Source: Scolanthus callimorphus (lineage: Eukaryota > Cnidaria > Anthozoa > Actiniaria > Edwardsiidae). From it: a DNA stretch of 64,000 nt. The translations under genes and the position numbers were made by a program. Below are positions 33,611-44,699 of this stretch, piece after piece; positions within the stretch are counted from its first letter, which is position 1; each line of letters starts with the position of its first letter. The notes beneath the pieces were generated by a model. That model did not search any database. It worked only from the letters and a program-made list of their open reading frames with translations, and had not been told where the DNA came from. The stretch spans positions 22,059,739 to 22,123,738 of the forward strand of contig CM066923.1 in the NCBI GenBank assembly GCA_033964015.1. The letters run 5' to 3'.

Positions 33611-35016
33611 CTGCGGACAATTGGATTAATAAAGAATAATAATAAGAGTCTAAAAAATATTTTGTGCCATGCTTCTATCTGTTTTACGTTGATCTCACGA
33701 AGTCCGCATACATAAGACTTTTCTGAGAAATGACGTATTTGAATGAAAATAAAAGTATATGATTTATACTTATTATAAATCTTGTAGTTTTATTTTCATT
33801 CGAATAAGGTAGCTTAGGTGAACTTGGGGAAAGTAATTTATGTGAAATCCGATTCCCCATTCGAATTACCATTCGTTAAAGTGTTTGTAAGTGTTCCAGC
33901 TGTAGCAATGTTACTAATATGTCATTTTCTATACCACAGAATCCAGAATTCTTATATAATATATGATTTGTTTATCAAATGAAAAAGTGTCTAATGTCTT
34001 AGAGATCTAGTCTAAAGCCTTACATGTGATGAATTCAGAAACAATTGTCTCAAAAGTTGTGTATTTTTTCATTTTTTATACTTTGCCTTTCTGTGGAGGA
34101 TAGGTATTTAGGAAACTTGCTAGATAAGAAGTTATATAAAATCGGAATTAATTTGAAGATCACACGCCTTTTGCAGCTAACAATCCTGAAAATATGGATG
34201 AATATGAGCGAAAACTTCTTTTCCTGGAGTTCTTGTAGATGTGACTTAAGACTAAAAATGTTCGCGATATTTTTCCAAATAATCAATTTGGCAATCTATA
34301 TATTTCAATGAAAACTACAATTAATTCAAAAGCTTTTACCACTGTATGCATTGCTACACGACCTTCAACATTCACTGTTGCGATTGGCAATTTTATGCAA
34401 GAAAGTTTAAGTATCAATTTTCTTGAACAGAGAGTTAAACATTCTAGGCAAGGGTAGCCAATGGATTGCTTAAAACCATTTTGGTTGATTTTGCAATCAA
34501 TAGTTGATTTTGCAATCAATATCGATCCAATAAAGGAGCCGAATCCAGCCTTTTTGGTTTGATTGACCATTGAATTTTGAGGTCGCGTAGCAATGCATAC
34601 AGTGGTAAAACGAGGCAACAACTACTGGCACATGCAATATAATTATGGCATAGTTATGGGGGTCGCACCTGTCCCTTTTTTATACTGCAATGCAGGTCAC
34701 GAACGTGCGTTTGACATTTATCTTTGTATAGATTATCTTTTCAAGGAATTGAATTGTATGTTGACTGAAATAGCATCAAAACAATTAAAAATTATTATCT
34801 AATGCATACCTTTAGAAGCATCGTTGTTGCAAATTAAATGAATGTCAAGGGTTTTCCTATAAAAGTCAACAACAATAATTGAAGTTATATACTGTCACCA
34901 AAACATGACCCGACATTGACTTTTTTCGTTAGGTCAGGTGGTTCTGCGAACCGAAATATATTATGCATTTTTCAGGCCGAAAAGTGATTACTCTATGTAT
35001 GGGTGTCACCTCCTAC
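33611..35016. other. Candidate first intron, containing an inverted-repeat element
   Basis: No supported exon was seen between the candidate first exon and the large exon. An inverted-repeat element lies at 34,334-34,610. The rest is AT-rich, with chance frames on both strands. Confidence 0.4.
34334..34610. mobile_element. Inverted-repeat element, 277 bp
   Basis: TTTTACCACTGTATGCATTG (continuing to CTACACGACCTTCAA) is inverted at the right end, with one or two mismatches over 40 bp. The interior includes a tandem pair of TTGATTTTGCAATCAAT. The open minus-strand frame across it (112 codons) is a by-product of the repeat. Confidence 0.75.
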
Positions 35017-35050
35017 CTTACTCATGCCTTGCAATCCATTGGTCGACACC
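35017..35050 (-). CDS. Candidate first coding exon of the chimeric gene
   Basis: On the minus strand, a strong acceptor (CCCGTTCTTTTTAG) and donor (AGTAAG/GTAGGA) bound 34 bases that contain ATGAGTAAG (ATG at 35,025-35,023). Splicing to 33,610 would give MSK followed by VDPEHQELFIKQF in phase. If the exon is non-initiating, its frame reads VSTNGLQGMSK. Supported only by splice signals and phase. Confidence 0.35.
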
Positions 35051-35564
35051 CTAAAAAGAACGGGTTGGTGTGTAGCCATGGAATCCGAGCCCTCCCTCTT
35101 CTGCCTCTTTGAAAGAAGAACTACAGTAAACATGGGGAATAGAGCCAAACAATCTCTCACCCCCAAGCTAAAAAATCCTCAGCGTTCATTATTAGCCAAG
35201 TTGGAATACCCATATTGAGTGTACATTTAGTAAGGTAAGCAATTGCCTATATTTCCTACGGTTGGTCTACAGGTATACTGGACCTGGTTACCATTTATGA
35301 CGTAAATAATACGCACTGTTGTCAGCACTGCCAGTAAACAGCTGAATATTATCAAAAAATTATTTTCTATGAAACAATTATTATTATTTCAGACGGGTAA
35401 AACGTGTGACTTGATTAAGTGCTAAGCATTTGTGCTTGAATGGACCGATTAATTCAGAATTTGTCTCAATATAATATAACACAAAGATGCATCTTCTTGT
35501 GTAAACACAGACTCGTGACTCGGAATATCATTATTATTAGACGTTTATAAGTGTGATACCAGAA

Positions 35565-36070
35565 ACAAACCCGTCACTCTGTGACAAGAACGAAAGAAAA
35601 CAGACGTCATTGTCTCTTGCAGACGTTTATACTATCTATACATTTAGATTTATGGGTTGTTGATGGTGTTGGGCAATTGCTAGAAAATACCTTCCCCATG
35701 CCGAAATATCAGCACTGTTTGGAAACAAGGCGTCATGCTCATTTTGCCGTTGTTTGGCCCTGGCTATGCACTGGTCTCCCTGTGGCATCTCCTTGGTTAT
35801 TGCTCACTGGCGCGAATCAGTCGTCGTATGTGCTTGTTCAACAAAGCACCAAATATGCCACATTGAATAACTTATTCAACCTCATCAAAATCAAATCGAT
35901 AGAGTTCACAACATAGAATCTAGCATTGTGGCTAAATGCAAACAACACTGCAGTTTTGATTTATTTTCTATGGCAACGGCGAGTGGGGAACTCGAGTGGG
36001 GAAAGAAAACTACAAAAGGCTAGGCAAAAATGTGCGTCTCACATGTTCCTTCACTGACATGTCACCATGT
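35565..36070 (+). mobile_element. Unnamed interspersed repeat, copy 2
   Basis: It shares ordered blocks with the minus strand of 24,165-24,460 (CCCGTCACTCTGTGAC at the start, ACATGTCACCATG near the end). The right part is longer here. A 111-codon open frame occurs, but the frame is not conserved between the copies, so I do not call a gene. Confidence 0.7.
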
Positions 36071-36114
36071 GAAATCAGCGAGCTCCATAACAGCACAAAT
36101 ACAGAAAACCCATT

Positions 36115-36152
36115 CAAGTTCATTATCCAAGAGATTCAAAAACTAGTTATTC
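36115..36152 (+). repeat. Solo copy of a satellite segment
   Basis: TTCATTATCCAAGAGATTCAAAAACTAGT is identical to part of every unit of the 37,090-39,475 satellite but stands alone about 1 kb upstream. Confidence 0.8.
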
Positions 36153-36189
36153 GGGCTTCCGCAGGACGAGCCCGTGTTATAAATTCGGC

Positions 36190-36655
36190 TCTGCCGCCCG
36201 TTTCTCGAAACGCCCAAGAATTCTCGGGCCCGAGAACTTTGTTTTGAATTTTTTATGGATTTATCAAAACGTTTTTCGTTTTCTTTTCTACCCTGCTGAT
36301 TTGAATAGTCTATAACTCCCTTTTCGTGGTTATTTCTATTCTATGGTATTTATAGAATTACGCCGAACTTTTCGAGCACCCGAAAAACTCGGGTGAAAAA
36401 CAGTGGAAAGTTTTCGGGAGCAACCGACCTCCCGAGACTTTTCGGGTGATTTTTCGTCGATTTGAGGGTTTGAATGAAATCGAAAGTTTCTTTTTTGAGA
36501 CGTAAACTGTATACATATTCACGGACAGGAAGTTGTAGACTATTTAAATCATCAGGGTAGAAAAGAAAACGAAGAACTCGGGGATCAATGTATTAAAATT
36601 TCAAAACAAACTTTTTGGGCCCGAGAATTCTCGGCCGTTTCGAGAAACGGCCCCC
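36190..36655. mobile_element. MITE with GTTTCTCGAAACG ends
   Basis: Inverted arms of about 58 bp: GCCGCCCGTTTCTCGAAACG, AAGAATTCTCGGGCCC and CTTTGTTTTGAA at the left, and their inverse at the right (TTCAAAACAAAC, GGGCCCGAGAATTCTC, CGTTTCGAGAAACGGCCCC). The interior has CGAAAAACTCGGG-type words. No ORF of its own. Confidence 0.8.
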
Positions 36656-37089
36656 TGGTATCACTTTTTTCTGCCAAAAAGCAGTCACGTTGGCTCGGAC
36701 CAATGAGAGCGCGCAATGAGCGCTTCGTGAAAGTGAGGCTTTCGGAGTTGATAATAATTAATCGAATGTAGCCCTGAAATTTTAAGAAAGGGTTTAATAT
36801 TAACATGGCAATTCAAAAGCTATGTTTTGAATTTAAAGCAAACTCACCGGAAATATTTAATTTCGTATTTGTTCTGTGCGTCCAACCCGAAGTCGTTCGA
36901 TTCACGTGTCTATGGTATTGTACACTCCATGCATTGCGTGGCAAACAACGGTCAACTAGATAAATCACCAAAGAACTACGCCTTGAATTTGTCAAATTTT
37001 CACTAAATTCTATACAAAGGTAGAAATAGACAAAAGCCCGAGTTCACGCAGTTATGCTCTAGTTATTTCGTATTTGCACATTGTCGCAA

Positions 37090-39475
37090 GACCGTAACAT
37101 CACGCAGTGTCGCAGGAGGGAATCAGTATCAACCAATAAGCTCTTGATATGTACAGTGAAACTCACTCCAATTCATTATCCAAGAGATTCAAAAACTACT
37201 TTTTTCTTTATGTGCACATTGTCGCAAGACTAATTGTTTGATACTGAAACCCGGCCGTAACATCATTAAGTGTCGCAGGAGGGAATCAGCATCAACCAAT
37301 AAGCTATCGATATGTACAGTGAAACTCACTCCAATTCATTATCCAAGAGATTCAAAAACTAGTATTTTTTTATGTGCACATTGTCGCAAGACTAATTGTT
37401 TGATACAGAAACCCGGCCGTAACATCATTAAGTGTCGCAGGAGGGAATCAGCATCAACCAATAAGCTATCGATATGTACAGTGAAACTCACTCCAATTCA
37501 TTATCCAAGAGATTCAAAAAGTAGTATTTTTTTATGTGCACATTGTCGCAAGACTAATTGTTTGAAACAGAAACCCGGCCGTAACATCATTAAGTGTCGC
37601 AGGAGGGAATCAGCATCAACCAATAAGCTCTTGATATGTACAGTGAAATTCACTCCAATTCATTATCCAAGAGATTCAAAAACTACTTTTTTCTTTATGT
37701 GCACATTGTCGCAAGACTAATTGTTTGAAACAGAAACCCGGCCGTAACATCATTAAGTGTCGCAGGAGGGAATCAGCATCAACCAATAAGCTATCGATAT
37801 GTACTGTGAAACTCACTCCAATTCATTATCCAATATATTCAAAAACTAGTATTTTTTTATGTGCACATTGTCGCAAGACTAATTGTTTGAAACAGAAACC
37901 CGGCCGTAACATCATTAAGTGTCGCAGGAGGGAATCAGCATCAACCAATAAGCTATCGATATGTACAGTGAAACTCACTCCAATTCATTATCCAAGATAT
38001 TCAAAAACTAGTATTTTTTTATGTGCACATTGTCGCAAGACTAATTGTTTGAAACAGAAACCCGGCCGTAACATCATTAAATGTCGCAGGAGGGAATCAG
38101 CATCAACCAATAAGCTATCGATATGTACAGTGAAACTCACTCCAATTCATTATCCAAGATATTCAAAAACTAGTATTTTTTTATGTGCACATTGTCGCAA
38201 GACTAATTGTTTGAAACAGAAACCCGGCCGTAACATCATTAAGTGTCGCAGGAGGGAATCAGCATCAACCAATAAGCTATCGATATGTACAGTGAAACTC
38301 ACTCCAATTCATTATCCAAGAGATTCAAAAACTAGTATTTTTTTATGTGCACATTGTCGCAAGACTAACTGTTTGAAACAGAAACCCGGCCGTAACATCA
38401 TTAAGTGTCGCAGGAGGGAATCAGCATCAACCAATAAGCTATCGATATGTACAGTGAAACTCACTCCAATTCATTATCCAAGATATTCAAAAACTAGTAT
38501 TTTTATGTGCACATTGTCGCAAGACTAATTGTTTGAAACAGAAACCCGGCCGTAACATCATTAAGTGTCGCAGGAGGGAATCAGCATCAACCAATAAGCT
38601 ATCGATATGTACAGTGAAACTCACTCCAATTCATTATCCAAGAGATTCAAAAACTAGTATTTTTTTATGTGCACATTGTCGCAAGACTAATTGTTTGAAA
38701 CAGAAACCCGGCCGTAACATCATTAAGTGTCGCAGGAGGGAATCAGCATCAACCAATAAGCTATCGATATGTACAGTGAAACTCACTCCAATTCATTATC
38801 CAAGAGATTCAAAAACTAGTATTTTTTATGTGCACATTGTCGCAAGACTAATTGTTTGAAACAGAAACCCGGCCGTAACATCATTAAGTGTCGCAGGAGG
38901 GAATCAGCATCAACCAATAAGCTATCGATATGTACAGTGAAACTCACTCCAATTCATTATACAAGAGATTCAAAAACTACTTTTTTCTTTATGTGCACAT
39001 TGTCGCAAGACTAATTGTTTGAAACAGAAACCCGGCCGTAACATCATTAAGTGTCGCAGGAGGGAATCAGCATCAACCAATAAGCTATCGATATGTACAG
39101 TAAAACTCACTCCAATTCATTATCCAAGATATTCAAAAAGTAGTATTTTTTTATGTGCACATTGTCGCAAGACTAATTGTTTGAAACAGAAACCCGGCCG
39201 TTACATCATTAAGTGTCGCAGGAGGGAATCAGCATCAACCAATAAGCTATCGATATGTACAGTGAAACTCACTCCAATTCATTATCCAAGAGATTCAAAA
39301 ACTAGTTTTTTCTTTATGTGCACATTGTCGCAAGACTAACTGTTTGAAACAGAAACCCGGCCGTAACATCATTAAGTGTCGCAGGAGGGAATCAGCATCA
39401 ACCAATAAGCTATCGATATGTACAGTGAAACTCATTCAAATTCATTATCCAAGATATTCAAAAACTAGTATTTTA
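37090..39475 (+). repeat. 162-bp satellite array, about 15 units
   Basis: GTGTCGCAGGAGGGAATC recurs about every 162 bp from 37,109 to 39,376. Units are nearly identical; most variation is in a T-run (6-9 T's), a few single-base changes and the first, more diverged unit. Because 162 is a multiple of three, long open frames appear on the plus strand (37,238-39,339), interrupted only where the T-run changes length. I do not treat these as genes. Confidence 0.95.
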
Positions 39476-39770
39476 GGGGATCAGCACCAATAAGCTCCTA
39501 ATAAAAACTGACAGCTATTTTCTCTCTACTCTGTTGGCTTCTCGAAGTTATCCCCTTAATTCATAGTTAATATCATAAAGTGTCGCAGGAGGGAATCAGC
39601 ATCAACCAATAAGCTATCGATATGTACAGTGAAACTCATTCAAATTCATTATCCAAGAGATTCAAAAACTAGTATTTGAGGGGATCAGCACCAATAAGCT
39701 CCTAATAAAAGCTGACAGCTATTTTCTCTCTACTCTCTGTTGGCTTCTCGAAGTTATCAGAGAATTTTTT
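39476..39770 (+). repeat. Degenerate edge of the satellite with a 200-bp higher-order unit
   Basis: One more satellite core (about 39,575-39,676) is flanked by two copies of GGGATCAGCACCAATAAGCT and GAAGTTATC sequence (39,477-39,556 and 39,679-39,757), so the array's right border is a larger duplicated composite unit. Confidence 0.8.
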
Positions 39771-40500
39771 TAAATGTCACGTTTGAAACTAGAAAACCAT
39801 ATTTATCTCCAGCATAATTGTGTGTCAAAGAATGAAGCTTAAAGAAAATTCTCATACCTTTATGTTGAAAAGGTAAACAACATGAATGTGCTTGGAATGT
39901 GGAGTATGAAAGGTCACGGGGTTAGCAGTATAAATTTGCATATTCCTTCACAAATTTTTTTGCAGTCTGATTTGGCATAATTTGACTTACCTTTCCTTAT
40001 CTTTTTTCTGCGTGTCGCATTGTTATATTACTTGTTATTCTGCAAGTTTGGAAAAAGAAGGTTATTAAAATATTTCAAAAGCTACTATATTAAATGAACA
40101 TATGATCAAAAGGAAAATGGCAAAAAAGTTTGAAAAAAGTGTTCATTCATATTGCAGCCTTCTGCTATTTGGCATTCGAAACATTCGAAAGTTCAGAGTG
40201 CTGTTTTTAATACTGCCAAGACAATGAGTACGCGATTGCTCGAAATACAAAAATGCTTATAATCATGTTGCCATAGGCAATTGACCGATCCCCGCATTTT
40301 AGCAGTTGGAAAATGCCTAGGTTTTCTTTTCAAATCTCTTATCTTCTTATGCTATAGTTGGAATACCTCCAAACTAACATATACTGAAAGTTTGGGAGTA
40401 TTGGCCTTGTCATGGTTTCCGCCGCCATTTCGTTGAGTAGGCAAGAAGTACAAAACCCCACATAAACTCTGCAAATGCGAAGTGAAATCATTGCGAAAAC
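39771..40500. other. No gene recognised
   Basis: AT-rich unique sequence with no exon, repeat or RNA that I can support. Confidence 0.4.
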
Positions 40501-40501
40501 A

Positions 40502-40945
40502 TTACAAATATGTCAACAAAACACTCAGTGTACAATAAATAATAATAATAATAATAATAATAACTTTATTCCATATTACCAAAAGAGATACATAGGAAAC
40601 TAACAACTTTACACTAGCATCAAAAAGCAACCTAAACAACATACCTAAAGTATTTTCATAAGCTGTCAAAATGTCAAAGTTGATTGACAAATGTCTGCGA
40701 TAAGAAAACTTGTAGCGGCACGGCAAGTCTGAAGAAGCATCTGCAAGGACGCTTTTACCAACATGCGGGCATGTGAGCGAATAAAGCGGGGAAAACCGAG
40801 AATTTGCATTTAAAAAAGAATTAGACCCTGAGAAAAAAAAAATGGACCCTCGACATTTTACCCTCGACCCTCGACATTTTACCCTCGACCCTCGACATTT
40901 TACCCTCGACCCTCGACGTCTTACCCTCGACACTCGACCCTCGAC
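40502..40945 (-). mobile_element. LINE 3' tail (probable) with an 18-bp tandem repeat
   Basis: On the minus strand, GGAATAAAGTTATTATTATT with seven or eight TTA units looks like a LINE 3' end. Upstream of it are about 250 bp of AT-rich 3' sequence and then five units of an 18-bp GACCCTCGACATTTTACCCT-type tandem repeat (40,840-40,945). The 148-codon frame across it includes part of this repeat and is not called a gene. Confidence 0.5.
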
Positions 40946-40984
40946 CAAAACCTACACTCACTTTCGACTACAACCGTATGTAAT

Positions 40985-41556
40985 CATTTATAGAACAATC
41001 CCTCTCTCCAGACACTATCATACGCTTTCCTAAAATCAATGACAATGAAACACGCAAACAATGGTTTGCGTTTAGACTTGTAAGAATCAATCAACGTTTT
41101 TAGAACTAAGACATGATCAGAAGTCCGGCAACCTTGCCTAAAACCAATTTGGAACTTATTCAAAATATTATTACTTTTAAAATTAAATGACTTAGGCGCT
41201 CATTTAAGATAAGAGTGAAAAACTTCCCCAAACAACTACTTACGCAAATACCTCTGTAGTTTGCAGGATCAAACTTATCCCCTGACTTAAAGAGAGGTAC
41301 GATAAGACCCTCTGACCATTTTTTTGGAAACTTGCCACAAGACAAAACTGCATTGAAAAGCCTGACGGTAGTAAGGTGTTAAAACATCGATCGATGACTT
41401 AATTATTTCATTACTCACGGAGTCAAAAGCACTAGCTTTCTCTACTTTAAGCTTTTTAGAAATATCACAAACTTCTTCTTTATCAATTGGTGAATCCAAA
41501 ATCTTACTTTCTTTAGTAGCCCAAAGCCAAGGACTCGAGGACTCTGGAAATTCCAA
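40985..41556 (-). pseudogene. Fragment of a non-LTR retrotransposon reverse transcriptase
   Basis: Three overlapping frames together show RT motifs: AFDSVSNEIIK; GKFPKKWSEGLIVPLFKSGD followed by NYRGICVSSCLGKFF; then FRQGCRTSDHV and, for catalytic motif A, FIVIDFRKAYDSVW. The frames shift near 41,310 and 41,170, and the copy is cut off at about 40,985 before the YADD box. It is a dead CR1/jockey-like LINE fragment; the class is inferred from motif style. Confidence 0.85.
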
Positions 41557-41830
41557 GGGGGTGGGGGTCTATCTATAAGCCCTGGAAATCCAAGGGGAGG
41601 GGGGCCTATCAAGACCCTGGAAATTCCTAGGGGAAGGAGTCAAGGACCCCTGGAAATCCTGGAAATTCCAGGGGGGAGGGTTCTGTTTAAGCTGTCGAAA
41701 AGGGCGTGTTTAGGCAACCTAGAAATTCCAAGGGAGGAGGTGCTCAAATTCCAGGGGAGGGGGGTGTCGAAGATCTGTGGAAATTCCAGGGGAGGGGGGT
41801 CTTCAAATGGTAGGGTCCCTGACCCCCGGG
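41530..41830 (+). repeat. GC-rich repeat of CTGGAAATTCCAGGGG
   Basis: The word TGGAAATTCCARGGGAGGGG occurs about eight times at irregular spacing. TGGAAATTCCA is itself palindromic. Single copies of a similar word appear at about 56,800-56,880, so the motif belongs to a dispersed family. Confidence 0.75.
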
Positions 41831-42470
41831 TTTGGAAAAATAATTCGATCAGCCAATGGCGGCGGAAACCGTGAAAGGAGCGAAGCGAAGGTAATATTAA
41901 TAAGGCCTCTAAAGTTGAATATCTATGTGTTTGTATGGAGGTCGGATATATTTTGTCCGAGCCTCATACACGTCTCTATACGAAACTTTAGCGGCCTATA
42001 ACTTTGCTCCCAATTATTGCAATACTCCAAAATTATCAGGATTTCTTAGTTTTGGAGTATTCTAACTAGAGCATAGAAAATTTAGCGGGAATATCAAATC
42101 ATCGCCTAACTGTTAAATTGCGGGACTTGGTCAATTCCGAGTCTCGTCGAGCCTCCAAGCCCCTTGTTTTAATGTTCCCCGCGAGCACAAGCTTTTCTTG
42201 ACTGAAATCCGAGGTGCGACGACGAGCCTCTTAATCTTTTCAACCCACAAAAAATCAAGCCGGCATAAAATTAGAGCAGCCTCGCGCTTTACGTAACGAG
42301 TGAAACATTAGAGAAAACTAACCTGCTAACCCTGGGTTTACGCGGAGAGGATGAAGAAAAGACGCGCGCGGCAAAGTTCAATTGCCCACCAAGGACTGCA
42401 AGTCCCTTCTGATAATTTTGCGTGAACCGATATCAAAAGATCTCTGGATTGGACTCTTTGCCGCCCCGAA

Positions 42471-42959
42471 CACAGGGCGCCCAAGCTCATAACTTGTTTG
42501 CTCAAAATTGCTGAAACAATGCGATGTTTAATAATAAATTCATCTTCTAAAAATGCATAAGTTATCATGATGAGATGGCATCAGAGTGGGACTCTAAGTT
42601 GCTGAAATAGTACGATGTTTTGAATGATAAAATCACCTTCGAAAAATATATTGAGAGAGAATCTACTGAAGGGTGTTCTAATGGCCTTACGAGGCTCAAA
42701 ACTCACCCAATAACCCCCGAAAACACAAATAACGTATGACACAAAGGTAAGTAAACTTTATTTTCAATATCATGATCAATATATTTTTCGAAGGTGATTT
42801 TATTATTCAAAACATCGTACTATTTCAGCAACTTAGAGTCCCACTCTGATGCCATCTCATCATGATAACTTATGCATTTTAAGAAGATGAATTTATTATT
42901 AAACATCGCATTGTTTCAGCAATTTTGAGCAAACAAGTTATGAGCTTGGGCGCCCTGTG
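42471..42959. mobile_element. 489-bp inverted-repeat transposon with 7-bp TSD and empty site
   Basis: It starts CACAGGGCGCCCAAGCTCAT and ends with the inverse. Arms are about 180 bp around a spacer of about 120 bp. It is flanked by CCCCGAA at 42,464-42,470 and 42,960-42,966. The paralogous copy B has one uninterrupted CCCCGAA at 46,269-46,275, which confirms the boundaries. Confidence 0.9.
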
Positions 42960-43406
42960 CCCCGAATGGCAGTATTTTGTCCTTTTTATTGAATAGATAA
43001 TTGGCCTGTCATCACCACGCAAGACCATGGGAATGCCGTCACGCGAAATAAATATCGAGAGAGGCCAGCACACGAGAGTAATTTTAAAGTGTGGCAAGGG
43101 TGAGTTTCACATTTTGAAAGGAGTTGAAAGCATAGGGCTTCTCCGCAAAATTAACGAGACAAGGTATTCTCGCGATCGTAGTGGCTTCTGTTTTCTTATC
43201 GGGTTTGGCATAACAAAACAGTTGGACAAGGAATGCAGGCCGCTAGGATGCATGGCATGTTTCATTTGACATTTGATAAGATAGCGAGATCACGAAATCA
43301 AAGAGAGAAAGTAATCCTTAGGCAAAGAAATTTACAAGCAAAAAGCAAAAAGGTTTCAATTCGTCATACCTGGAGGACTGGAGTGGTTAGTTCCCACACT
43401 CACTAA

Positions 43407-43641
43407 TACCCCATTCACACCAGCGCTTAAACTTGTTTAAAGATGGTTTGATTTAACTGGTTTAAATCCTTATCTCCCAAGAGGAGATTGTTCCAAGGAC
43501 AAAACTGAACAAACGGTACTGTGTTACTAAAGTGATTTAGCCATTTAGCTAATAAGAGTTTATCGCAGTAAGAAACGTCCCGCGCTGTGAGGCGAAGAAA
43601 AACCTTGTTTAACTAAACATTGTTTTGGTGTGAATGGGGTA
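43407..43641. mobile_element. Harbinger-like MITE with TAA target duplication
   Basis: Ends TACCCCATTCACACC and GGTGTGAATGGGGTA, flanked by TAA (43,404-43,406 and 43,642-43,644). Copy B of the duplication reads CACTAAGTATC with no insert (about 46,600). A 3-bp TWA duplication is typical of PIF/Harbinger elements. Confidence 0.85.
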
Positions 43642-44217
43642 TAAGTATCAGTGATGGATAGTGAGTAGCGAAAAGAAGTTACGTGAACAAATACTAAAAA
43701 CTTCTAAAATAACCAAATTCGATCATTCAATGTTCGTGTGAATATATCTAGTAAAACAATTAGACTACCTGTTTTGTTTCTATGAGTCAAGTACTACGGC
43801 GCTACGCGCCTCGTCGACTATCTATGACTCAGAAAACTAGAAGTCGTAATATTATCATTCGACTGATTGTGGGATGTTTACCTCATGGGAGAAATTGTTT
43901 TCTCGTAAGAAATTAGAAAGAACAATATCATGAAATACTGTAATATACGGCTATCGGTTGGCATCAGATGCAATCTGTAAACTACGTGCAGGCGGCATGA
44001 CTACATCGGCCGATAGGAGTGAAAACAACATTTCCGGTACCGCCACTAGGAATGCGCGCAAGCAAAAAAAACCAAGGAACCACGTAGCTGAAATTGAAAG
44101 TTATAAAAGCGCACTATTCTGATAATCATCTCAAATATTTGAAAAACCTTTGAGTCTTTTAGGCTGCAGGCAGCATGCAGGTTGCTTTGTCGCACGTGTA
44201 AGATCGCTGTTTGAGGG

Positions 44218-44376
44218 ATCTCAAAAATAGACTGCTAGCAGCCCCTACTTTGGCGCACCCCCTAAGAAGTGCGCGCCAACCCCCGACGAACGCCAGAGGA
44301 GCGCCGTTCGTCGGGGGTTAGCGCGCACTTCTTTGGGAGTGCGCCAAAGTAGAGGCTGCTAGCAGTCTATCTCAAA
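44218..44376. mobile_element. Foldback hairpin MITE, possible 8-bp TSD
   Basis: Arms of about 65 bp (AGACTGCTAGCAGCC..., then TTTGGCGCAC, and CCCCCGACGAAC) fold on a short loop. ATCTCAAA at 44,218-44,225 and 44,369-44,376 is a candidate target duplication, although three bases on the left side are not mirrored. Confidence 0.75.
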
Positions 44377-44699
44377 TGACGTTTTTCGATTTTTTTTTTT
44401 TCAAAAGGATTCCTTGCTAAAACTCCGAAAACTAGGTGGGCAATTTCTGATAATAAGAAACGCAAGTGACCTATGTACTAGGCCATCTCGGAGAATTTGC
44501 GTATAAAAAGTGTCACTTTAACTTGCACACGGGTAACACATGTCGAAAAACAAACGACTCACAGAACAGCAACGGACCTAGGAAGGACTGCTAGAACGAT
44601 TTTGTTTTGCAGAAGAAAAGAAAATAGTCCTGCTCAATTAGCGCGTTCCTGGCATGCCTGGGTCAGCTAGTGAAAAGGCACCACAAATTAAAGATGAGC

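Noticed and set aside
34283..34621. 112-codon minus-strand frame
   Set aside because: It lies almost exactly on the 34,334-34,610 inverted-repeat element and has no recognisable domain.
37238..39339. Four long plus-strand frames of repeated 54-residue units
   Set aside because: They coincide with the 162-bp satellite and break wherever its T-run changes length; no start, domain or splice support. Kept only as a finding about the satellite.
37090..39475. Regular repeats considered as a CRISPR array
   Set aside because: Units are contiguous without unique spacers and the genome is eukaryotic.
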